A DNA stretch of 64,000 nucleotides. Origin: JBHEBG01 sp046557915 (GTDB taxonomy: Bacteria; Bacteroidota; Bacteroidia; Flavobacteriales; Flavobacteriaceae). Below are positions 26,372 to 35,547 of this stretch, one piece after another (within the stretch, counting starts at the first letter, position 1; every line of letters begins with the position of its first letter). The translations under genes and the position numbers were made by a program. The notes under the pieces were generated by a model that worked only from the letters and a program-made list of their open reading frames with translations, had not been told where the DNA came from and ran no database searches. Location of the stretch: assembly GCF_046557915.1 (NCBI RefSeq), contig NZ_JBHEBG010000003.1, positions 62,001-126,000 on the forward strand, read 5' to 3'.

Positions 26372-27645
26372 AGCTCATATTTATCCTTCCACCTATTTTT
26401 TAAAAAATCCTTGAGGGCATTTTCCCTTTGATTGTTTCCGGGAGAGTAAAAAGAATTTCCCGATAAGTCATCTGGCAGAAATTCGGTAGCGATAAAATTG
26501 TTCTGAAAATCGTGGGCATATTTGTAATCGTCACCATAACCTAGATCTTTCATCAATTTTGTGGGCGCATTGCGCAATGGTAATGGGACAGCCAGGTCAC
26601 CGGTTTCCCGTACGGCTTGTTGCGCTCTTTTAATGGCGATATAACTGGCATTACTTTTAGCCGAGGTTGCCAAATAAATTGCACACTGGCTCAATATAAT
26701 TCGGGCTTCGGGATAGCCAATGGTAGTAACTGCCTGAAAGGTATTGTTGGCCACAACTAAAGCCGTGGGGTTTGCGAGTCCTATGTCCTCAGATGCAGAA
26801 ATGAGCATACGTCTGGCGATAAATTTTACATCTTCCCCTCCTTCTATCATTCTGGCCAACCAGTATACGGCTGCATTAGGGTCACTGCCCCGTATAGACT
26901 TTATAAAGGCCGAGATGATATCGTAGTGCTGCTCTCCGGTTTTATCATATAAAACGGTATTCTTTTGTACCTTACCTAATACCAGTTCATCTGTAATTGT
27001 GATTTTGTCACTTTTTTCGGCCGATACTATCAACTCAAAAATGTTCAATAATTTTCTACCGTCACCGCCAGAAAGACGTAGCAGTGCTTCCGTCTCCTTT
27101 AAATTTATTTTCTTGGTTTTTAACAAAGCATCTTGTTTCATGGCCCGTTCTAAAAGATCTTCCAGATCCTTTTTTCCAAAAGGGTTTAGAATGTATACTT
27201 GGCATCTAGACAATAGCGCCGGGATTACCTCAAAGCTTGGATTTTCCGTAGTGGCTCCAACGAGGGTTACCCACCCTTTTTCCACTGCGCCCAACAGGGA
27301 ATCTTGTTGCGACTTGCTAAAACGATGAATTTCGTCAATAAAGAGAATAGGGTTCTTGGAAGTGAATAACCCGCCGCTCTGCTTGGCCTTTTCAATGATT
27401 TCCCTAACATCCTTAACACCACTGCTAATGGCGCTCAATGTGTAGAAAGGCCTACCACTTTCGTTGGCAATAATATTGGCCAAAGTGGTTTTGCCGGTCC
27501 CAGGAGGCCCCCATAATATCAAAGAGGGAATAATACCCTTTTTGATTTGATATGTTAAAGATCCCTGTTCACCTACCAAATGATGCTGACTAACATAGTC
27601 TTCCAAGGTTTTAGGGCGCACTCTCTCTGCAAGCGGTTCGTTCAT
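26368..27645 (-). CDS. rarA: RarA/MgsA replication-associated recombination ATPase
   Basis: A 425-residue AAA+ ATPase of the RarA (MgsA, WRNIP1) family, which acts at stalled replication forks. The Walker A is GPPGTGKT (46-53), Walker B is FIDEIHRFS (Asp104, Glu105), and sensor segments GATTENPSFE and LSRC follow. The C-terminal tetramerisation domain is present. It stands alone, facing the secreted-protein gene. Confidence 0.95.
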   Translation of the reverse strand: MNEPLAERVRPKTLEDYVSQHHLVGEQGSLTYQIKKGIIPSLILWGPPGTGKTTLANIIANESGRPFYTLSAISSGVKDVREIIEKAKQSGGLFTSKNPILFIDEIHRFSKSQQDSLLGAVEKGWVTLVGATTENPSFEVIPALLSRCQVYILNPFGKKDLEDLLERAMKQDALLKTKKINLKETEALLRLSGGDGRKLLNIFELIVSAEKSDKITITDELVLGKVQKNTVLYDKTGEQHYDIISAFIKSIRGSDPNAAVYWLARMIEGGEDVKFIARRMLISASEDIGLANPTALVVANNTFQAVTTIGYPEARIILSQCAIYLATSAKSNASYIAIKRAQQAVRETGDLAVPLPLRNAPTKLMKDLGYGDDYKYAHDFQNNFIATEFLPDDLSGNSFYSPGNNQRENALKDFLKNRWKDKYEL

Positions 27646-27736
27646 ACCATAAAAGTAAGATAATTATCCAGATGACAATTTATCAGGTTTTGGATTTCTG
27701 GCCAATATATTGAAGTAAAAAATGTAAATTCAAGGT

Positions 27737-28480
27737 ATGTCAGAAAGTAGTTATTTCAGGTTTTCCGATAAGGTTGTTCTAATGCCTTTTCTAACCGTGT
27801 TGTTAATATGGGTTGTTTTTTGGGCAGAAATACGCTTTCACATCAATTTAAACGAATATGGCGTATACCCACGCACCCTTGAAGGGCTAAGAGGCGTATT
27901 ACTTAGTCCATTCATTCATGGATCCGTGGAACACTTGTATAACAATACTATTCCCATAGCCGTTCTTATGGCTTCCTTATTTTATTTCTATAGAAAAATT
28001 GCAGTTAAGGTATTATTATGGGGTGTATTGCTCTCGGGGTTACTTACTTGGTGTATTGGCAGACCTTCTTACCATATAGGTGCAAGTGGCCTCATCTATG
28101 TTTTGGCTAGTTTTATTTTCTTTAAGGGCATTTTTACGAAACACTATAGGTTAACGGCACTATCATTTTTTGTTGTTTTTATATATGGGGGATTACTATG
28201 GTATATTTTCCCGGTACTTGGCAATATTTCGTGGGAAGGACACCTATCTGGTTTTATAACAGGTTTGCTATTGGCAATATTTTTGAAAGTACAGATGCCG
28301 TCCACAAAAAAGTATGCATGGGAGCGGGAAGATTATAAAGAGGAAGAGGACGAATTCTTAAAACATTTTGATGAGCAGGGTAATTTCATTGAAAGTCAGG
28401 AGCAAGAGCCACCACCAGATGATCCTGGCTTAACTATCCGGTACCATTATAAGAAGAATAAGGACAACCAAAGCGACTAA
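27737..28480 (+). CDS. Rhomboid intramembrane serine protease
   Basis: A 247-residue membrane protease with about six helices. The catalytic pair is Ser117 in HIGASGLIY and His169 in WEGHLSGF. The family segment HGSVEHLYNN (residues 61-70) supplies the histidine and asparagine of the oxyanion region. A hydrophilic, acidic C-terminal tail of about 60 residues projects into the cytoplasm. It cleaves membrane-spanning substrates; the target is unknown. It converges on rlmB with a four-base overlap. Confidence 0.93.
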   Translation: MSESSYFRFSDKVVLMPFLTVLLIWVVFWAEIRFHINLNEYGVYPRTLEGLRGVLLSPFIHGSVEHLYNNTIPIAVLMASLFYFYRKIAVKVLLWGVLLSGLLTWCIGRPSYHIGASGLIYVLASFIFFKGIFTKHYRLTALSFFVVFIYGGLLWYIFPVLGNISWEGHLSGFITGLLLAIFLKVQMPSTKKYAWEREDYKEEEDEFLKHFDEQGNFIESQEQEPPPDDPGLTIRYHYKKNKDNQSD

Positions 28481-29217
28481 TCTTCCTGTCTTTGTCGTAC
28501 TGCTTCATAAAGGAAAACACCACATGCCACGGATACGTTTAAAGAGTCTATTTCACCCAAGAGAGGTAGCTTGGCCAATTTATCGGAAGCCTTTAGGATG
28601 GACGGGGAAATACCTTTATCCTCGGCGCCCATAACAATCGCGGAACCTTGTTTAAAGGAAACATCATAAACCATGTCTGTAGTCTTTTCGGTAGCCGCAA
28701 CTACATTTATTCCGGAAGCTTGTAAATAAAAAACAGCGTCCTTAAGATGATCTACTTTTGCAATTGGAACTTTAAAAGCTGCTCCTGCAGAGGTTTTTAT
28801 AGTATCTGCAGTTACCGGAGCGGCACCTTTTTTTTGAATAATTATAGCATCTACACCAGTACATTCAGCGGTTCTTATTATGGCTCCAAAGTTCCTTACA
28901 TCGGACAATTGATCTAATAATAGAAACAAAGGTTTCTTTTTTTTCGCAACTATTTCCTCAATCAACTCTTCAAAATCAGGAAAGGTAATAGGGGAGATGT
29001 TCGCAATTACCCCTTGGTGGTTATTTTTGGTAAGTCTGTTGAGCTTTTCAACCGGTACGTAAGAAGAGCTGATCCCCAATTTACGAATCAATGCCTCTAG
29101 CTCCTTGGACAGACTTCCTTGTAACCCTTTTTGAATAAAGACCTTGTCTATAGGTTCATTGGCGTTGATGGCCTCGATTACCGCTCTGATACCATAAATT
29201 TGGCTGGTATTTTTCAT
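28477..29217 (-). CDS. rlmB: RlmB-type 23S rRNA 2'-O-methyltransferase
   Basis: A 246-residue SPOUT-class RNA methyltransferase, probably modifying G2251 of 23S rRNA. The N-terminal substrate-binding domain (YGIRAVIEAI) is followed by the knotted SAM domain with the motifs RNFGAIIRTAECTGVDAIII, MGAEDKGIS and LNVSVACGVFLYE. It shares its four-base CTAA end with the rhomboid gene and lies 71 bases downstream of the FG-GAP gene. Confidence 0.92.
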   Translation of the reverse strand: MKNTSQIYGIRAVIEAINANEPIDKVFIQKGLQGSLSKELEALIRKLGISSSYVPVEKLNRLTKNNHQGVIANISPITFPDFEELIEEIVAKKKKPLFLLLDQLSDVRNFGAIIRTAECTGVDAIIIQKKGAAPVTADTIKTSAGAAFKVPIAKVDHLKDAVFYLQASGINVVAATEKTTDMVYDVSFKQGSAIVMGAEDKGISPSILKASDKLAKLPLLGEIDSLNVSVACGVFLYEAVRQRQED

Positions 29218-29288
29218 GGGGTAAAGGTATACAAAACAAAAAGGATTTGCACTAGTTTAGCGAGGGAGATGATTTAGAGGATTTTCTT

Positions 29289-32200
29289 TTAGTTAGAAAG
29301 GGTATGAACGCCTAGATTACCATTATTCGCAGTATTTATTAAGAATGGTTTGCGATCGATCTCAACAATGCTAAGCGATTTTACATTTCCATAAAAACTA
29401 AGCCCCGATGAGGTATAGTCCATTTTATAATAATCGCCCTTGCCATTGGAAATAAGGACTAACCCTGAAAAAGCATCCAATCTTGGCGTTTCTACCTCGG
29501 TCTCATATATATTACCACCTATAATGGCATCTTCAAAGCCATCATGGTTGATGTCCATAAAAACGGCATCCATTATTGGGAAAATTTGCGCTTCTATAGG
29601 GAGGAGTCGTTTTTCGAAGGTTCCATTTCCTTTATTCACCAAAATCATGGAGTTAAATTCGGTAACTTCATTTTCGTAGGAAACATTTAACTTTTCGCCA
29701 TAGATTTCAGATAAACTGGCGTTGGCAAAATCATTATAAGTAGGAAATTTGCCTTGGATAAATGGCATTTGTTGAGAAGAACATTCCCTACCCCTTACGG
29801 GTACATATTCGCCATTATATTTTTTGCTCAGAACAATGTCATTAGTGCCGTTATCATCAAAGTCATTGGCAAATATCTTGAACGGCTTTTTCTTGCTGGC
29901 TTTAAATTTTAAATTAAGGCCAACATTGCCCACTAGGTAATCTTTTAGCCCATCATTGTTTATATCTGTTTCATTAACGGAAAACCACCAGCCCTTTTCC
30001 TGATTTATTTGGTTTTCGTTGGCAACTCTTCTAAATATTCCGTTACGGTTTTCAAAAAAGCCTACCGGTGTCCATTCTCCAACAGCAATAAAATCTTGCC
30101 ACCCATCATTATTGAAATCCGTACTGATTATCTTATTTACAATGCCAAAATCAATTAATTCGGGAGCTTTTTCCGAGGTTACATCCTTTAAGACCCCATT
30201 ATCATTTTCATAGATCACCGAGGGACTAAATCTGGGATATTTCTTCGGGATTATCCTATTACCTACTATGATGTCATTGTCACCGTCTTTATCAAAATCC
30301 AAAGCAACTACCGTTTTCCCACTTTTTGGGTTTTTGTTCAAGATATTACTAGACAATTTTGAAAACTGGCCCTTTCCATCGTTTATATAGACTCTGTCTG
30401 CATAAAAAGAGGAGTTTTCTTCAAATTCATTACCCCCACTGACTACGTATAAATCCAAATCCCCATCTTGATCTAGATCAAAAAAAGTAGATTCCATGTC
30501 TTCATAACCGCTATCTTGCTCCAAGACATTCACAGATATTTTCTGAAAACCATTTGCGACCTGTACATAAAGGGCCCCCGCTTGTCCGGATGCTCCTCCA
30601 ATATGGACATCATCCTTTCCATCACCATTAATATCTCCTTTGGAAATAAACGGCCCCATAGATGATTGTTTATACGGTAGCAATATTTCGGTCTCAAAAT
30701 CATCATAAAAATTTTCCTTGTGCGTAAAACCAAGTCCTAGATTTTTTTGGTCCAATTTTTTAAAAAGCAGTTTCTTTTTGGGTTTTGACGCATACTTTTC
30801 TGCATTTTTCTCTTCAAATTCAATCGTTGTATTAGCAGCTACTTTGTATTTTTCTTCCACTTTACCGTTTAGCCATGTAACGGCAACAGTATCTATAACA
30901 GTTTCTTTTCCTAGGCCAAAATGGGCGGTATTGTCATGAGAAGACATGTAGCCCCTTACCCTTTTGCTTTCTACAAACTGCGATTTACCATTATAGGCAA
31001 TCCTAACCTTCGCAAATGGTTCGGAGTTGTTTCCCAAGGTTTTTACCTTAAGAAAATTTCCAAGCTTTTTATCGGAAGTAAGGTTTTGGTATAAGAAGGC
31101 ATTCTCATCTATATTATTGACCACCAGATCCAAATCCCCATCGTTATCCAAATCTGCGGTAGCCGCGCCATTGCTAAAGGAGAAATCTGCCAACCCCCAT
31201 TCTTGGGCAACATTCTTAAAATTTAGGTCTTGTCCGTTCTGGTAAAGAATATTGGGAAGTTTCTCTGAAGGCATACTTTCATATAGGTTTCTTTTAACCT
31301 CCAAGGGAACGTTGCCCCTATATTTTCTTTTGGCCTCAATGACCTTCATTTGTAGATCGTTATCCAAAGCATATCTTCGGTAACCATTGGTAATGTATAC
31401 GTCTTTGTCTTCATCATGATCAAAATCTGACATAAGAACAGACCAACTCCAATCCGTATTTGCCATCTGGGTAAGCTGTTCTATATTATTGAACTTGTTA
31501 TTCCCCATATTCAGTTGGAGGGAATTGTACATGTATTGATAATGAAAATTGGCCTTGTTCACCAAATAATCAAATCTACTGGTACTCATGGAGGCCATTA
31601 GGGTTTTAGATCTAACATGATCATTGGATGCCATATCCAACACAAAGATATCTTGTAGTCCATCGTTGTTGATATCGGCAATATCCAACCCCATTCCGTA
31701 GTAGGAGATATGATTGGTATATTCTTTTACCTTATCGGTGAAAGTACCGTTTCCGTTATTAATGAAAAGTGCGTCGGGAATGTAGTAATCACTTGCTAAA
31801 TAGATGTCTAACCAACCATCGCTGTTTATGTCACTAATAGATAGGCCTAGTCCAAACAAGGGTCTAAGGAGTCCTGCTTCGGCCGTTATATTAACAAATT
31901 TACCGTTATCATTTCTGTATAAGTGAGCACTGTTAAACTTTTGTTCTTCCGGATTTTCTTTAAGAATCCTATAGAGATTCACTGGATCTACCCCATACAG
32001 TTCGTTTTCGTTCATAACGATGCAATCCAAGTCGCCATCATTATCGAGATCAAAAAATGCGGATTGGGTGCTGATTCCCATGTCTGCCAGGCCATATTCT
32101 TGGGCTTTTTCCAAAAAGGTGCCATCCTTTTGATTTATGAACAACAAATTTTTACGTTGATCCCGGATTTTTGGCCCGCCTTGGGAGACATAGATATCTT

Positions 32201-32621
32201 TCCAACCGTCATTGTTAATGTCTACGAAGGTAACCCCGGTAGACCATCCGTTATCACCCTTTATTTTGGAGCTTTCCGTAATATCCTTAAACTTAAGATT
32301 TCCTTCGTTTAAAAACAGTCTGTTTTGCACTTGGTTGCCACAGAAAAAAACATCAAAAAGACCGTCGTTGTTTAAGTCCTCTACACCTACACCAGCTCCG
32401 TTGTAGAAGTAATCATAGTCGAATAGGTTTTCTTTGGTAGCTACATCGTGCACCAAGGTATTGGAAAAATTAATACCGCTCCAAGAAGGTTCTACTTTTT
32501 TAAAAACCGCAGAGCTAGAGCCTATTGCGTCACCATCATCTTTTTCAGGGGTATTGTTCTCCTTGTCTGCGCATCCAATTACAAGGAAAGCTAGTATTGT
32601 TCTTAAAATTCTTGTGTTCAT
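29289..32621 (-). CDS. FG-GAP/VCBS-repeat lipoprotein with ASPIC/UnbV-like domain
   Basis: A 1110-residue surface-type lipoprotein (lipobox VIGC, Cys17). Many FG-GAP calcium-binding repeats (DLDNDGDLD, DINNDGWKDIYV, DFDKDGDND) form probably two beta-propellers. An ASPIC/UnbV-like segment near residue 560-610 (KRVRGYMSSHDNTAHFGLG) lies between them. Such proteins are frequent in marine flavobacteria next to SusCD systems, though their role is unclear; binding of surface ligands or carbohydrate is the usual suggestion. It is the last gene of the locus. The ASST-like gene lies 52 bases upstream in the same direction, with no terminator between. Confidence 0.9.
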   Translation of the reverse strand: MNTRILRTILAFLVIGCADKENNTPEKDDGDAIGSSSAVFKKVEPSWSGINFSNTLVHDVATKENLFDYDYFYNGAGVGVEDLNNDGLFDVFFCGNQVQNRLFLNEGNLKFKDITESSKIKGDNGWSTGVTFVDINNDGWKDIYVSQGGPKIRDQRKNLLFINQKDGTFLEKAQEYGLADMGISTQSAFFDLDNDGDLDCIVMNENELYGVDPVNLYRILKENPEEQKFNSAHLYRNDNGKFVNITAEAGLLRPLFGLGLSISDINSDGWLDIYLASDYYIPDALFINNGNGTFTDKVKEYTNHISYYGMGLDIADINNDGLQDIFVLDMASNDHVRSKTLMASMSTSRFDYLVNKANFHYQYMYNSLQLNMGNNKFNNIEQLTQMANTDWSWSVLMSDFDHDEDKDVYITNGYRRYALDNDLQMKVIEAKRKYRGNVPLEVKRNLYESMPSEKLPNILYQNGQDLNFKNVAQEWGLADFSFSNGAATADLDNDGDLDLVVNNIDENAFLYQNLTSDKKLGNFLKVKTLGNNSEPFAKVRIAYNGKSQFVESKRVRGYMSSHDNTAHFGLGKETVIDTVAVTWLNGKVEEKYKVAANTTIEFEEKNAEKYASKPKKKLLFKKLDQKNLGLGFTHKENFYDDFETEILLPYKQSSMGPFISKGDINGDGKDDVHIGGASGQAGALYVQVANGFQKISVNVLEQDSGYEDMESTFFDLDQDGDLDLYVVSGGNEFEENSSFYADRVYINDGKGQFSKLSSNILNKNPKSGKTVVALDFDKDGDNDIIVGNRIIPKKYPRFSPSVIYENDNGVLKDVTSEKAPELIDFGIVNKIISTDFNNDGWQDFIAVGEWTPVGFFENRNGIFRRVANENQINQEKGWWFSVNETDINNDGLKDYLVGNVGLNLKFKASKKKPFKIFANDFDDNGTNDIVLSKKYNGEYVPVRGRECSSQQMPFIQGKFPTYNDFANASLSEIYGEKLNVSYENEVTEFNSMILVNKGNGTFEKRLLPIEAQIFPIMDAVFMDINHDGFEDAIIGGNIYETEVETPRLDAFSGLVLISNGKGDYYKMDYTSSGLSFYGNVKSLSIVEIDRKPFLINTANNGNLGVHTLSN

Positions 32622-32673
32622 TAAACAATAGTCTATTTTATACCAAACCCCTAACAGTACTGCTAGGAAAAGA

Positions 32674-34023
32674 TCAATTTGTTAGTGCAAGTACTTCCGG
32701 AGCGTTTTTGTCATAATTATATCCCCTCCAAAAGAAGCCGACCCCTGTAAATCGCCAAACAACCTCTCCGTCAGAGGTAACTTCCCAAAAACCTCCACCA
32801 GGATCACCGGTACCTTGGGTAATTAAGGTGTTTCCATTCTTTAGTCTTACGGCTCCGGAAACTTTTGGGGAATATAGTTCCTCATTAGTAAATGACCAAA
32901 CAATTTCAGGTTCGTTATTTGTGTTGGGTTGAAGATCGAAGGTAGTGGGCATTTTAAGCTCATAAACTGCAGACTGGTCCGTATCGTTCATTCGATTCAC
33001 AAAAATCAATATGTTTCCGGCACCCGAGACAGATCCTTTTAGCAGATTGGGGAAGTGGTTGTTGAAAAATAGGCGTTCACCCATGTTATTGTCATATGCC
33101 GAAGGGTTGCCAAAACGATAAAGTAAATCACCTCCTTTACCAAAGTTGCCTCCACTACTGGTTTTAGCCTCTTCTGTGGTAGTACTATGGTCAATTACCC
33201 ATACTTCACTGAAGAAGTTAACACTGAGGTAAATAATATCGTTGATTTCATCATAAGAAAAGCCATTGGCATGCATAATGTCTCCATCATCAATATCTAC
33301 ATGGTTTAGGTCTATCAATTGTGGATTATCTGCAACTACCCCAAAATTCTCTTTGGTATTGTCATGATCTTGTATCAAATGATCCCAGGCATGCCATTCC
33401 CATTCAATTTCGTCCGTAGTAGGATTTATTTCTATAATGGCTTCGGGGAACACATCAATGGTTAAATTAGACCCGGCATTTTCTGCTTCTTCCACGGTCT
33501 TTCTTTCCCATACCAGGGCTAGTACATTGCCATTGGGTAATAGTTCCACGTCGTGATGAATGATATAGTCCTCTGAGGAATAGAAAAAATCCCAGTCTAG
33601 AGTGTTATCCGGATTTATCAACTGTACGACACCTCCTAGTCCACCAAACGGGATTGCGGGGTCTTCTACTTTAAGGCTGGCCAACAGTTTGCCATCAGGT
33701 AGTAAAAGCATGTCGTTTCCCGGGGCACCTTTTAATTTCCATTCATGGGTAATATTGGCATTTCTATCCATCAGATAGGCCCTTTTGTTACCAGGGTCAT
33801 TGACTAGGATAAGTCCGTCCTCTGTAAGGCTTTCATTAAAGAATTCCACAGTACCCGGCGGTTCTGCTTCTATTGGGGGTTCTTCTTCCTCTTCTTCCTC
33901 TTCTTCCATTTCAATTTCAGTGGCGTCTTCATCTGGAAGGGGGGACTCATCATCCGAACATGAAATAAACAAAGAAACAAGTACGAGCGAAACGCAAAGT
34001 AACCTAAACGTTTTGTGTATCAT
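32674..34023 (-). CDS. Arylsulfotransferase-like lipoprotein (ASST family)
   Basis: A 449-residue lipoprotein (lipobox FISC, Cys22) with an acidic linker of about 20 residues, including a run of nine glutamates, before a six-bladed-propeller domain. Repeats such as GLILVNDPGNKRAYLMDRNA, DMLLLPDGKLLAS and HHDVELLPNGNVLA fit the arylsulfate sulfotransferase family, which moves sulfate between phenols. The segment MHANGFSYDEINDIIYLS matches the region of the transferred-sulfate histidine in E. coli AssT. The arginine I would expect a few residues later reads as Asn/Phe, so activity is doubtful. It starts 194 bases after the SusCD terminator and so is a separate transcript. Confidence 0.72.
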   Translation of the reverse strand: MIHKTFRLLCVSLVLVSLFISCSDDESPLPDEDATEIEMEEEEEEEEEPPIEAEPPGTVEFFNESLTEDGLILVNDPGNKRAYLMDRNANITHEWKLKGAPGNDMLLLPDGKLLASLKVEDPAIPFGGLGGVVQLINPDNTLDWDFFYSSEDYIIHHDVELLPNGNVLALVWERKTVEEAENAGSNLTIDVFPEAIIEINPTTDEIEWEWHAWDHLIQDHDNTKENFGVVADNPQLIDLNHVDIDDGDIMHANGFSYDEINDIIYLSVNFFSEVWVIDHSTTTEEAKTSSGGNFGKGGDLLYRFGNPSAYDNNMGERLFFNNHFPNLLKGSVSGAGNILIFVNRMNDTDQSAVYELKMPTTFDLQPNTNNEPEIVWSFTNEELYSPKVSGAVRLKNGNTLITQGTGDPGGGFWEVTSDGEVVWRFTGVGFFWRGYNYDKNAPEVLALTN

Positions 34024-34153
34024 AGTAATTTTTTTTTTTGGTATTCGAGGTAGTTGAATTGTTACGATTAGTAAACAAATCAGTTACAAAGAATTATATA
34101 AAATTAATCTATATAGACCATTATCCTTAACGGATTGTGTTAAAATATAAAGT

Positions 34154-34184
34154 AAAAAAGGGCTATCATAGAGATAGCCCTTTT
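34154..34184 (-). terminator. Intrinsic terminator of the susCD operon
   Basis: Twelve-base arms AAAAGGGCTATC (34156-34167) and GATAGCCCTTTT (34173-34184) around a five-base loop. On the minus strand the hairpin is followed by a T-run. It lies 34 bases after the stop of the accessory lipoprotein. Confidence 0.88.
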
Positions 34185-34217
34185 AAAAAATTATTGTAAT
34201 AGAATCACTCTATTTAT

Positions 34218-35516
34218 TTACTCACAAACAAGTATTGGAATTTCTCCCGGAGCCGGATTGGGGCCATCACTTGCCGCAGATTTTCCGTTTGGATCTAAAA
34301 TGTTGTAACTATGCTCATTTTCGTAATTACCAGGAACATATGTAAATACTAAACTAGTAGTTCCTTCCGGTACGTTAACAGCAACTACAACTTCTGAACC
34401 AGCTTCCAAGGTATAGTCAGTGCCAACACCGTCTATCTCAACAGTTATGAAAGCACCATCCCATCCGTCACCAAAACTATCAACAATTTTAATGGAATAG
34501 TCACCAGGGAACGGAGCATCCAAGTTCAACTGAACACATTCGGATACGATTAACGCCACATAGTACTCAGTGTCGTTCTCATCAGTAGTTACAATTCTAC
34601 CATCCGCGGTAACAATCTCATAACGCAATTGCACTTCATCGTTAACTCCAAGATCATCGAATGTTAGGTTGTCACCGTACAATTCTTCTTGAGTATATAC
34701 CAAGTTCAAGATTCTGGCACCTTCTTCCAAGGTAAGGGCAGAAATATCATAGGTGTCAAACAAGGCCTCTGGCTCCGATACGTTTATGTCATCAACAATA
34801 CTTCGGTCAACAAAGGCTCTGTATACATTTAACGTTTGCATAAGGGCACCATCTGCACCATCGTTGATACTTAGATTAACCTCATAATCGTCCAAGGCAG
34901 CAGTTAATGAGATCTCGTTGGCGTTTACATTTTCAATATCAAACTCTATACCGTCATCCACTAATGTAGTGTATTGATAAGGAGAGCTAAAGAAAGAACC
35001 TCCACTTACGTTACCTGTAGCATCAGAAGCTCCAAAAGACCTACCATCCGTAAGGAAAAGTTGTAAATCCAATACAATTTGATCTCCTGGTAAAACTTGT
35101 GTTAACGCTACTCCTAGCGCAGTAAGTGCTTCAGCCATAGTATAGGAGAAAGAAGCGTTAGGTAGTCCGGAATCACCAGTTGAGAAATCACTGGCCGCAA
35201 GAGTTCTGAATGCCACCGGGGCTACAGATTCTCTGTCGGTCTCACCATCTTCATCTTCAAAATTGTTATCTACAAAACTGATAGAAAGTTCTACACGGTC
35301 TAATAAAGCACCCCCTTGATCATCTTGCTCATCTATGTTAAGATCGAAGACTTCCTCGGTTCTAAACATATCAAAATTAGCAGTCTGGGTTATTGTTCTG
35401 ATGATTGCTCCCCTGGTTACAGTTTCCTGCACGTCAATAGTCAATTTATCATCCTCACTGCACGAGGCTATAAAGACTACCAATCCCAGTAGCAAAAAGA
35501 TTTTTAGATTTTTCAT
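34218..35516 (-). CDS. SusCD-associated lipoprotein of unknown function
   Basis: A 432-residue lipoprotein (lipobox FIASC) that is the third gene of the SusCD operon, a place often held by SusE/F-like surface glycan-binding proteins. The sequence is acidic and predicted all-beta. A C-terminal DSFGDGWDGAFI motif, met in Bacteroidota adhesion and secreted proteins, suggests calcium binding. I see no known enzyme or sugar-binding domain. I use the ATG at 35516 because the lipoprotein signal begins there; the ATG at 35537 just after the SusD stop is an alternative. Confidence 0.78.
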   Translation of the reverse strand: MKNLKIFLLLGLVVFIASCSEDDKLTIDVQETVTRGAIIRTITQTANFDMFRTEEVFDLNIDEQDDQGGALLDRVELSISFVDNNFEDEDGETDRESVAPVAFRTLAASDFSTGDSGLPNASFSYTMAEALTALGVALTQVLPGDQIVLDLQLFLTDGRSFGASDATGNVSGGSFFSSPYQYTTLVDDGIEFDIENVNANEISLTAALDDYEVNLSINDGADGALMQTLNVYRAFVDRSIVDDINVSEPEALFDTYDISALTLEEGARILNLVYTQEELYGDNLTFDDLGVNDEVQLRYEIVTADGRIVTTDENDTEYYVALIVSECVQLNLDAPFPGDYSIKIVDSFGDGWDGAFITVEIDGVGTDYTLEAGSEVVVAVNVPEGTTSLVFTYVPGNYENEHSYNILDPNGKSAASDGPNPAPGEIPILVCE

Positions 35517-35547
35517 GAATTTTATTTTTGTTTTCATTGCTTTATCA

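Noticed and set aside
33883..33910. Possible CRISPR or tandem-repeat array
   Set aside because: It is only a short codon-level GAA/GAG repeat coding for a glutamate run; no spacers and no cas genes.
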